Of a stretch of 5,455 nucleotides of DNA, positions 1-3,827 are shown in pieces (position 1 is the stretch's first letter; each line of letters starts with the position of its first letter). The DNA comes from Dehalococcoidia bacterium UBA5629. Its GTDB lineage: Bacteria; Chloroflexota; Dehalococcoidia; GIF9; UBA5629. A program made the translations under genes and the position numbers. The notes beneath the pieces are model-generated. The model made no database searches. It had not been told where the DNA came from and saw only the letters and a program-made list of their open reading frames with translations. The DNA lies in NCBI GenBank assembly GCA_002421445.1, contig DIKB01000153.1, positions 1 through 5,455 of the forward strand, read 5' to 3'.

Positions 1-233
1 CCGTGGTCGTCGATAAGGTGCTCCGTTCGAAGAAGGGCATCGGCTTCGATGCCGCGAAGAATGAGTACGGCGATATGGTGGAGAAGGGCATTATCGATCC
101 GCTGAAGGTTACCAGAACCGCGCTGGAGAATTCATCTTCCATCGCCAATATGATCCTGACCACCGAGGCGCTGGTTACCGATATCCCCGAGAAGGATAAG
201 ATGCCTTCCATGCCACCCATGCCCGAGTACTAG
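1..233 (+). CDS. groEL: 60 kDa chaperonin GroEL, C-terminal end (partial)
   Basis: This is the last 77 or so codons of the large chaperonin subunit, which forms the double-ring ATP-driven folding chamber in the cytoplasm. The frame is open from the window edge (first full codon at 3) to TAG at 231-233. What is seen: the equatorial-domain signature GIIDPLKVTRTALENSSSIA, whose Asp corresponds to the nucleotide-pocket Asp of the GILDPxKVTR motif in E. coli GroEL. It is followed by the typical MILTTEALVTDIPEK stretch. The tail is MPSMPPMPEY rather than the Gly-Gly-Met repeats of proteobacterial GroEL; such Pro/Met tails occur in other phyla. No start is visible and groES would be expected upstream, outside the window. 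A strong terminator follows 27 bases after the stop, so this is the 3' end of its transcription unit. Identification is secure; the exact paralogue cannot be told from the tail. Confidence 0.97.
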   Translation, partial: VVVDKVLRSKKGIGFDAAKNEYGDMVEKGIIDPLKVTRTALENSSSIANMILTTEALVTDIPEKDKMPSMPPMPEY

Positions 234-260
234 AAGACAGAAAACAGGTAGATAACAAAA

Positions 261-293
261 GAGAGGGCGGGTGATCACCCGCCCTCTCTTTTT
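261..293 (+). terminator. Rho-independent terminator of groEL
   Basis: Positions 261-274 (GAGAGGGCGGGTGA) and 275-288 are exact reverse complements, giving a 28-base perfect palindrome. It is GC-rich except at its centre and is followed by five T at 289-293. In RNA it folds to an approximately 12-bp stem with a short UGAUCA loop. It sits 27 bases downstream of the groEL stop and is the obvious intrinsic terminator. Because the run of A at 257-260 precedes the palindrome, it may also work weakly on the other strand. Confidence 0.93.
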
Positions 294-327
294 CCCAGTC
301 GTTCGCCGAGTAGCTGGGTAGCAGCAT
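294..327 (+). repeat. Conserved-loop hairpin, copy A
   Basis: Positions 294-299 (CCCAGT) pair with 313-318 (GCTGGG, one G-T pair), and a C-A mismatch (300/312) closes an 11-base loop, GTTCGCCGAGT (301-311). The tail TAGCAGCAT (319-327) follows. The loop and tail recur at 623-648 (copy B) with one loop change, while the stem differs but still pairs. The hairpin begins one base after the terminator T-run. Nothing says whether it acts as RNA or as DNA. Function unknown. Confidence 0.6.
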
Positions 328-352
328 ATCGAGGCGAATTGCAATATGGTTG

Positions 353-389
353 TCTTCTCGATACTATTGCTATCGCAATAACCCGAAGA
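353..389 (+). other. Two-tier hairpin in intergenic DNA
   Basis: The inner stem is TATTGC (365-370) paired with GCAATA (375-380) around a TATC tetraloop. The outer stem is TCTTC (353-357) paired with GAAGA (385-389), separated from the inner one by an asymmetric internal loop. No T-run follows, so it is not a simple terminator. It lies between the two conserved-loop hairpins and could be part of a larger structured repeat. It may equally be chance. Confidence 0.35.
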
Positions 390-437
390 ACGGTGCGTTG
401 TTATCGCAAACGTTCATCAAGCGGAGTCGAAGTGTCC

Positions 438-549
438 TGTCACCTCGAGCGTAGCCGAGAGGTCTCAGGAAACAGTACAAACTGGTCACTAATAGTAAAA
501 CAGTTCATAGAAAGTGACAGGAGATTTCTCGATTACACTCGAAATGACC
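438..549. repeat. Imperfect inverted-repeat element (REP/MITE-like)
   Basis: The arms 438-466 and 521-549 are inverted relative to each other and match at 21 of 29 positions by hand alignment; every mismatch but the outermost is a transition. The core is a TCGAG-N-GTA-N-N-CGAGA pattern bounded by GTCA outside and TCTC inside. The 54 bases between the arms (467-520) show no coding sense. Both the arms and the TCGAGCGTAGCCGAGA-type core resemble dispersed intergenic palindromes seen in many bacterial genomes (family resemblance from memory, not a search). It could be a miniature transposable element or a REP pair forming a long cruciform or mRNA hairpin. Confidence 0.6.
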
Positions 550-563
550 TGAACCATAGCTAC

Positions 564-600
564 AGGAGATCATCACGTCGCTCCGCTCCTCATGATGACA
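564..600. repeat. Second REP-like hairpin
   Basis: TCATCA (570-575) pairs with TGATGA (593-598), extended by G577-C591 across a C-A mismatch. The loop is CTCCGCTCC-like and GC-rich. The pattern (GATC)ATCACGTCGCTCCGCTCCTCATGATGAC is of the type found as dispersed intergenic repeats (recollection, not a search). It starts 14 bases after the end of the larger inverted-repeat element, so the 400-600 stretch is a mosaic of such repeats. No coding sense is seen. Confidence 0.45.
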
Positions 601-615
601 CTATACCGTCACCTT

Positions 616-648
616 GAGAATTGTTCGCTGAGTAATTCTCAGCAGCAT
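616..648 (+). repeat. Conserved-loop hairpin, copy B
   Basis: GAGAATT (616-622) pairs perfectly with AATTCTC (634-640) around the 11-base loop GTTCGCTGAGT (623-633), followed by AGCAGCAT (641-648). Loop and tail match copy A (294-327) apart from one C/T change and one extra base in the tail. The stem sequence is different yet fully paired. It lies 20 bases upstream of the tRNA-Gln promoter. Role unknown. Confidence 0.6.
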
Positions 649-667
649 CTTAAAACTGCATTGTATT

Positions 668-696
668 TTGACACATAGGGGAGCAGTAGCTATAAT
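668..696 (+). promoter_or_regulatory. Consensus sigma-70 promoter of tRNA-Gln
   Basis: A perfect -35 box TTGACA (668-673) and a perfect -10 box TATAAT (691-696) are separated by the optimal 17 bases. Transcription should begin about 7 bases after the -10 box, near 702-704. The mature tRNA begins at 707, so the 5' leader would be only about 3-5 bases. Confidence 0.92.
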
Positions 697-706
697 CAAA
701 TTCCAT

Positions 707-780
707 TGCCGAGTTGTGTAGCGGTAGCACGATGGACTTTGAATCCATTTGCCCAGGTTCGAATCCTGGCTCGGCAGCCA
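707..780 (+). tRNA. tRNA-Gln (anticodon TTG)
   Basis: The full cloverleaf can be drawn by hand. The acceptor stem is 707-713 with 770-776, beginning with the T-A pair typical of glutamine tRNAs. The D-stem is 716-719 with 727-730 and its loop contains GG. The anticodon stem is 732-736 with 744-748 and the loop CTTTGAA carries anticodon TTG at 739-741. The variable region is 4 bases. The T-stem is 753-757 with 765-769, with loop TTCGAAT. Discriminator G (777) and an encoded CCA (778-780) complete it. It decodes CAA and, by wobble, CAG. No clear intrinsic terminator follows; 781-862 contains only T-rich stretches and no gene. Confidence 0.97.
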
Positions 781-862
781 TATCCTATGTTTCCACCATC
801 CTCTTTTCTATGTTTCTATGGTTTCCCCAGTTAAATATCACCTTGAGAGAGCGCGACTCAAA

Positions 863-909
863 ACAACAAGCGAGCATAACACAACAAGCGAGCACACAAC
901 AAGCGAGCA
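863..909 (+). repeat. Three direct repeats of a 14-base unit
   Basis: The unit ACAACAAGCGAGCA occurs exactly at 863-876, 881-894 and 896-909, with centre-to-centre steps of 18 and 15 bases. The last copy ends 4 bases before the -35 box of the PRC-barrel gene promoter. That placement suits an array of binding sites for a regulator contacting RNA polymerase. It may also be simple slippage-derived DNA. No protein can be assigned to it. Confidence 0.8.
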
Positions 910-913
910 TACA

Positions 914-942
914 TTGACACCGACAATTGGTCGAGCTACACT
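914..942 (+). promoter_or_regulatory. Promoter of the PRC-barrel gene
   Basis: The -35 box TTGACA (914-919) is perfect and the -10 box TACACT (937-942) matches the consensus at four of six positions, with a 17-base spacer. The expected start near 949 leaves a leader of about 26 bases before the ATG at 975. Three 14-base direct repeats sit immediately upstream. Confidence 0.7.
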
Positions 943-974
943 TCTACAAACACCTATCACCAGGGGGAATTACG

Positions 975-1193
975 ATGATGAAAGCAAGCAATCTTTTCGG
1001 GCTGGAAGTAATAGACTCCGATGCCAGATCCGTTGGTACTGTGCACGACCTCGAACTTGATGAAAAGAACTGGACTGTCACCACCCTGATTATAAAAACG
1101 GGATTCATCAAAAAAGTGATGGTTTCGACACAGGCTATCGACAAAATCGGAGATAAGGTTGTATTAAAAATAGCTTCAGCTAAAATACAGTAG
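975..1193 (+). CDS. Small PRC-barrel domain protein
   Basis: A 72-residue protein that is essentially one PRC-barrel domain, the small beta-barrel also found in RimM and in photosynthetic reaction-centre H subunits. Diagnostic pattern: MMKASNLFGLEVIDSDAR, then VGTVHDLELDEKNWTVTTL, IIKTGFIKKVMV, and a closing IDKIGDKVVLK strand. It has no signal peptide or membrane segment, so it is cytoplasmic. Stand-alone PRC-barrel proteins of this size are frequent in archaea and some bacteria. Most have no assigned function; they are thought to mediate protein or RNA contacts. Start choice: ATG at 975 is preceded by AGGGGG (962-967) at good spacing, and the conserved domain begins at once. The longer frame back to 927 has no ribosome binding site and adds non-family residues. 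It appears monocistronic, with its own promoter and a repeat array upstream and a weak terminator-like hairpin downstream. Confidence 0.85.
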   Translation: MMKASNLFGLEVIDSDARSVGTVHDLELDEKNWTVTTLIIKTGFIKKVMVSTQAIDKIGDKVVLKIASAKIQ

Positions 1194-1195
1194 CT

Positions 1196-1240
1196 ATTTC
1201 AGTGTGGATGCTATCACTGGATACATAGGCTGAAATTTTT
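1196..1240 (+). terminator. Possible weak terminator after the PRC-barrel gene
   Basis: ATTTCAG (1196-1202) can pair with CTGAAAT (1230-1236), and the T-run 1236-1240 follows. A competing inner stem, CAGTG (1200-1204) with CACTG (1215-1219), shares bases with it. The loop is long and the stem AT-rich, so termination would be inefficient. Position just after the stop codon supports the role. Confidence 0.35.
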
Positions 1241-1263
1241 AAAAATTATTTTTTAAAAAAATT
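1233..1263. promoter_or_regulatory. Pure A/T leader with stacked T-A palindromes
   Basis: All 31 bases are A or T. They include AATTTTTAAAAATT (1234-1247, a perfect 14-base palindrome) and T6A7 (1249-1261). The tract ends at the ATG of the 343-residue gene, so the expected Shine-Dalgarno position is all A/T. Such tracts melt easily or bend, and they attract nucleoid proteins. It could carry a promoter, but no -35/-10 pair can be defined. Confidence 0.5.
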
Positions 1264-2295
1264 ATGGACGCAAAACAGGCTAAATTAAAAAATATCATTG
1301 ATATGGCATTCGCATTCAGCGCAATGACAAGGGTATTCGAGAAGAATAGCACTGAAAAGATAGTGAGCAAACTTGCATCCACGCTACTAAAAATTAATAC
1401 CGTTCAGGGAGATGCAGATTTTCGTATTCTGCATGATGATTTTTGCAATTGGTTTGAACATAATATCAAGACTGCTGACCGTCGAAAGAAAGAGGCGCTA
1501 ATCAAACATTCAGGCCAAACTTCATATGGACAAGGTGCGAAGGTATTGAATTGTGCCCTAAAAGTATACATTTACTATTGCAATTTGCCTGAGGATAATG
1601 TGGCTAAACGAATAATTAAATGGCTTGATGCTGCAATAGATACTAAGATGATGAAGTATCTCAAAAGAATGCCAGAAAACAAAGGAAAGGCTATAACCGC
1701 AACTGCAATTGAGCATGTAGATAAAAATACCTATTTAACACTTCAAGAGTTAGTGCGTAACGATATTCTACGTTCGTTTTCGGGGAATATTTATCCGGTA
1801 CAATGGGATGATGTAATGTTTCGTAAGCTAAATAATAAAGATAATTCGCATAACGCTGAAAATAACGATCACAAAAATGATAATATCAATGATAAAATGG
1901 CAGTTGATTCAGCATCAACAGGGAAAATATCAACTTTAAATGGAACTATCGGTAGCTCCGGCAAAGGCAAAACAGGTGCTTGGGGTATTACAATTTCTAG
2001 AGGGAGTGTAAGAGAACTCCATAAGAAGCATTATCCAGTGACATTTCGTGATGGAGATAAAATAACTCTATTTCATGAATCGAATGAAGGGGATGGATTT
2101 GAAGCAAGGTTACATCTTTATAAATTATCTGCAAATTCACCTTCATATATAGCGAAAGGTTCTAGTCCTTCCGATAAAACGTTAAAGGAGTTCTTGGAAT
2201 CTTTAAATTTCAATCACGGCGACCAGGTAATATTCAAGTTTAATATGATAAATAAACAAATACTCATATCAACGAAGCTTACCCAAGAATATTAG
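1264..2295 (+). CDS. Uncharacterised two-domain protein, AT-rich orphan
   Basis: A 343-residue protein I do not recognise. Residues 1-190 look mostly helical, with a conserved-looking core: SYGQGAKVLNCALKVYIYYC, then IKWLDAAIDTKMMKYLK, HVDKNTYLTLQELVRNDI and a YPVQWDDVMFRKLN end. Residues 191-215 are an Asn/Asp/His-rich linker. Residues 225-343 look beta-rich: GSSGKGKTGAWGITISRG, YPVTFRDGDKITLFHES, FEARLHLYKL, DQVIFKFNM. There is no signal peptide, membrane segment, Walker A box or obvious nuclease triad. The architecture would suit a nucleic-acid-binding or effector protein, which is inference only. Sampled lines at 1261 and 2041 are 33% GC, against 55% at 4561 in the M16 gene, suggesting foreign origin. 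The start at 1264 is the first ATG in frame but has no Shine-Dalgarno; ATG 1303 is a poorer alternative. It has no operon partner: a PRC-barrel gene lies upstream and decayed hicB remnants downstream. Confidence 0.8.
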   Translation: MDAKQAKLKNIIDMAFAFSAMTRVFEKNSTEKIVSKLASTLLKINTVQGDADFRILHDDFCNWFEHNIKTADRRKKEALIKHSGQTSYGQGAKVLNCALKVYIYYCNLPEDNVAKRIIKWLDAAIDTKMMKYLKRMPENKGKAITATAIEHVDKNTYLTLQELVRNDILRSFSGNIYPVQWDDVMFRKLNNKDNSHNAENNDHKNDNINDKMAVDSASTGKISTLNGTIGSSGKGKTGAWGITISRGSVRELHKKHYPVTFRDGDKITLFHESNEGDGFEARLHLYKLSANSPSYIAKGSSPSDKTLKEFLESLNFNHGDQVIFKFNMINKQILISTKLTQEY

Positions 2296-2327
2296 TGACA
2301 ATCTTTAACAATTAAATTAGAGACCGA

Positions 2328-2355
2328 TTGGCAAGAAATATACCCATGCTATAAT
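2328..2355 (+). promoter_or_regulatory. Promoter ahead of the hicB-like remnants
   Basis: The -35 box TTGGCA (2328-2333) and the perfect -10 box TATAAT (2350-2355) are spaced by 16 bases. It lies just after the stop of the AT-rich gene and about 35 bases before the first hicB-like reading frame. It is therefore probably the old promoter of that antitoxin unit. A sigma-54 reading of TGGCA was checked and fails on spacing. Confidence 0.6.
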
Positions 2356-2386
2356 AGATATAGAAAACTGTGGAGTAAGGCAAACT

Positions 2387-2622
2387 AGAAAATACACCAT
2401 TATAATCGAAAAAGGCAATGAATCAGGTTATGTACCTTATGTCCAAACGCTTAAAGGCTGTGTTTCCATGGAGAAGACCAAACTCGAGACTATGAAGTAT
2501 CAAGAAAGCTATGGAAATATATTAAAGTCCTTCTTGAAGATGCTATATCAATACTAACAGAAATGGAAAAAGAGACCGTTGAGTTAGAGGTCGATGTTAA
2601 TTCGGTAAACTACACAGGATGA
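2387..2622 (+). pseudogene. HicB-like antitoxin remnant 1 (two frameshifts, no start)
   Basis: A decayed HicB/UPF0150-type antitoxin, too broken to show as one frame. The first frame reads KYTIIIEKGNESGYVPYVQT then LKGCVSMEKTKLETMK (2390-2497), the classic N-terminal HicB half including the GCVS turn. The family pattern continues in a second frame as IKKAMEI (around 2499-2519). It then moves to a third as YIKVLLEDAISILTEMEKE and ends near VELEVDVNSVNYTG, TGA at 2620-2622. Two short losses (about 2 bases each, near 2497 and in the AT run near 2519) explain the shifts. No ATG, GTG or TTG lies in frame at the expected start; the codon at that place is GTA. Intact members bind and neutralise the HicA RNase and repress their own promoter. 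No hicA follows directly; the next gene is a second hicB. Confidence 0.82.
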
Positions 2623-2763
2623 TACACGGCACATAGGAGACATTGAACCATGCCAGATTATAAATTCACGGTCGTAGTAGAGCAGGATGAGGATGGACTT
2701 TACGTGGCTTCGGTACCGCTTCTTCAAGGTTGTCATACTCAAGGCGAAACTTACGAGGAAGCA

Positions 2764-3300
2764 TTAGCGAATATTAAAGATGCAGAAGTCGGCTTCAAGG
2801 GTATTCGACAATTTCCATGCAAGTACGTACCTGCTGTGCCAATCAATAATGGCGACCAGGTACAGAAATCCTTTTACCATCGGGATATACGTGATGTCCG
2901 CCGACCAGACCTGATTTGGACGTGTAATCTTCATATCGTCAAGCAGGTAGGGATAGATCTTGTGCCCTGTCGCCGGACAGCTTGTCCGGGGACGCCGGTA
3001 AATCGTCTTGATCCCCATGAGGCTCATTAGTCGGCGCACCCGTTTCCGGTTAACCATATGCCCCTGCCTCTTCAGCCAAGCGGCCATCTTACGCGCACCA
3101 AAGAATGGTGTTAGCAGATACTGTCGATCAATCATCTTCATAAGCACGTCTTCCTCATCCGATATCCCTTTCGCCTGGTAGTAAAGGACGGAGCGGCTAA
3201 TACCCAACAGCTCGCACTGTTTTACCACTGATAGCAACGGGTGATGGTGGTTGACGGTCTTGCGCCGCCGCTCTACGCTCAGCGACCGAGAGCATTCTCT
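2764..3300 (-). pseudogene. IS3-family transposase OrfB, truncated
   Basis: The -1 frame opens from the slippery site and reads ECSRSLSVERRRK, then LLSVVKQCELLGISRSVLYY. It contains the second HTH region (FFGARKMAAWLKRQGHMVNR) and the start of the DDE integrase core with ITRPNQVWSADITYIPM, VKGFLYLVAIIDWHSRYVLA and WKLSNTLEADFC. The first catalytic Asp (WSADIT) is present; the second Asp and the Glu are lost. After ADFC the frame runs out of the IS into antisense hicB (IFNIR) and stops at 2764-2766. A separate ATG within this frame lies at 3237, but the usual product is the frameshifted fusion. The fragment is catalytically dead. Confidence 0.92.
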
Positions 3301-3563
3301 AAAAAATCACGCTCTACCTTGAGCTGGCCTATCTCCTGATAGAGATGGGCAACGAGATTTTCATCCTCCTTCTTTTTTCGGGCATGATCTTCGCCAAAGA
3401 TGCTGGCGGCTTCATCCTGTAAGGCTTTCTTCCACTTGGTTGCCAGATTGGGATGCACCTCGAACCGGCTGGCTATTTGGGCGATTGTCTCCTCGCCTTT
3501 GAGGGCTTCCAAAGCTACCTTAGCTTTGAATGACGGGCTGTGCTTTCTGCGGTTTGCTTTCAT
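3279..3563 (-). CDS. IS3-family transposase OrfA
   Basis: A 94-residue OrfA, complete in length. The N-terminal helix-turn-helix (about residues 8-50: HSPSFKAKVALEALKGEET, IAQIASRFEVHPNLATKWKK) binds the IS ends. A leucine-zipper-like heptad helix follows at about 68-93 (LVAHLYQEIGQLKVERDFLENAL). The LYQEIGQLKVERDFL segment is typical of one large IS3 branch. ATG at 3563 has AAGGAG (3570-3575, minus strand) 6 bases upstream. OrfA alone usually acts as a regulator or inhibitor of transposition; the active enzyme is the OrfAB fusion made by -1 frameshifting near 3300. Because orfB is truncated, only OrfA can be made whole here. Confidence 0.93.
   Translation of the reverse strand: MKANRRKHSPSFKAKVALEALKGEETIAQIASRFEVHPNLATKWKKALQDEAASIFGEDHARKKKEDENLVAHLYQEIGQLKVERDFLENALGR
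3300..3306 (-). promoter_or_regulatory. -1 programmed frameshift site of the IS3 element
   Basis: On the minus strand the heptamer T TTT TTA lies in the orfA phase GAT TTT TTA. Slipping back one base and continuing with AGA GAA TGC enters exactly the frame that encodes OrfB. The position, six codons before the orfA stop, fits IS3-family practice. A stimulatory hairpin or pseudoknot downstream was not established. Confidence 0.8.
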
Positions 3564-3629
3564 GTCCTGCTCCTTTTTCCCTTTCTTATTTTAGAAGCAA
3601 GATCCCACCTTAACAACCTGTCCGAATTT

Positions 3630-3654
3630 CGTCCGAATTTCGGGGACCACCTCA
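3630..3654 (-). repeat. IS terminal inverted repeat (orfA end)
   Basis: Read on the minus strand it begins TGAGGTGGTCCCCGAAATTC and ends GGACG. It has the terminal TG and the CCC-x-CG-x-AAT-xx-GGAC pattern of IS3-family ends as I remember them. Inside it, an 11-base unit GTCCGAATTTC is tandemly doubled at 3620-3630 and 3631-3641 (plus strand), so one binding-like motif appears twice. The matching repeat at the other end is deleted. Confidence 0.72.
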
Positions 3655-3738
3655 GCCATTCAATTACATATAAAAGCCAGGATGGATTTAGGAGAGCCTA
3701 TACACCTATAGAAGTCGCCGTGGATGAGGTACAGATAG

Positions 3739-3819
3739 TTGCCTAAGCTCAGACCGGCCAAGCCTGATGAAGTCATACATGTATTAGAGAAATTAGGATT
3801 CTCCTGTAGTCGCCTGTAA
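3739..3819 (+). pseudogene. hicA: HicA-like toxin, N-terminal fragment
   Basis: From TTG at 3739 the frame reads (M)PKLRPAKPDEVIHVLEKLGF then SCSRL and TAA at 3817-3819. MPKL...EVIxxLEKLGF is the opening of HicA/YcfA mRNA interferases, small double-stranded-RNA-binding-fold RNases that cut mRNA. GAGG (3726-3729) lies 9 bases before the TTG, and the start overlaps the hicB stop, implying translational coupling. Family proteins are about 60-80 residues and carry their catalytic His in the GSH motif a few residues after this point. The fragment stops at 26 codons without it and so cannot be an active toxin. The M16 gene's stop codon begins 8 bases further on, so the missing part was deleted or replaced. 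TTG as start is inferred from the family N-terminus. Confidence 0.78.
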
Positions 3820-3827
3820 TATTCAAT

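Larger units (their letters stand above)
2784..3654 (-). mobile_element. IS3-family insertion sequence, 3'-truncated
   Basis: About 870 bases of an element that would be roughly 1.2-1.3 kb if complete, read on the minus strand. It keeps one terminal inverted repeat (3630-3654), a complete orfA (3563-3279), the frameshift site and the first third to half of orfB. The orfB end and the other inverted repeat are missing. The break, at about 2782-2784, falls exactly at the insertion point in hicB. There GC is shared between hicB (AAAGATGC) and the IS (GCAGAAG). On the other side hicB resumes with GCC immediately after the terminal CA. This copy cannot transpose by itself. Confidence 0.92.
2650..3746 (+). 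pseudogene. hicB: HicB-like antitoxin 2, split by an IS3-family fragment
   Basis: The 5' part (2650-2783) has a good ribosome binding site, AGGAGA (2635-2640), and reads MPDYKFTVVVEQDEDGLYVA then SVPLLQGCHTQGETYEEALA and NIKDA, a clear HicB N-terminus. An IS fragment then intervenes. The 3' part resumes at 3655 as AIQLHIKARMDLGEPI, then PIEVAVDEVQIVA and TAA at 3744-3746. Between GEPI and PIEV there are two extra bases (an AC doubling at about 3699-3703) that shift the frame. The rejoined product would be about 74 residues, normal for short HicB antitoxins. Frames reading on from 2784 into the IS encode only antisense transposase. The gene overlaps the start of hicA by 8 bases, the coupled hicB-hicA order seen in one branch of this family. 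Non-functional as it stands. Confidence 0.9.

Noticed and set aside
339..617. 92-residue open frame across the groEL-tRNA gap
   Set aside because: It runs through the inverted-repeat element and the REP-like hairpin; the translated SCHLERSREVSGN stretch is the chance product of a palindromic repeat, and no ribosome binding site precedes it.
863..909. Short CRISPR-like array
   Set aside because: The repeats are 14 bases with 1- and 4-base gaps; there are no spacers of normal length and no cas gene.
749..1060. 103-residue and 67-residue open frames starting within the tRNA gene
   Set aside because: They begin inside tRNA-Gln and their repetitive TTSEH/QQAS stretches come from the 14-base direct repeats; the second half is out of frame with the PRC-barrel gene.
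2329..2349. Sigma-54 promoter reading of TGGCA...TGC upstream of the first hicB remnant
   Set aside because: The GG to GC distance is not the required 10 bases; a sigma-70 TTGGCA-N16-TATAAT reading fits better.
2784..3030. C-terminal extension of the hicB frame to 3030
   Set aside because: After codon 45 the frame reads antisense transposase sequence; the 126-residue product is an artefact of the IS insertion.
758..3827. Duplicate of the tRNA-Gln 3' end marking an integrated island
   Set aside because: No second copy of the TTCGAATCCTGGCTCGGCA end was seen downstream within the window, and no integrase gene is present.
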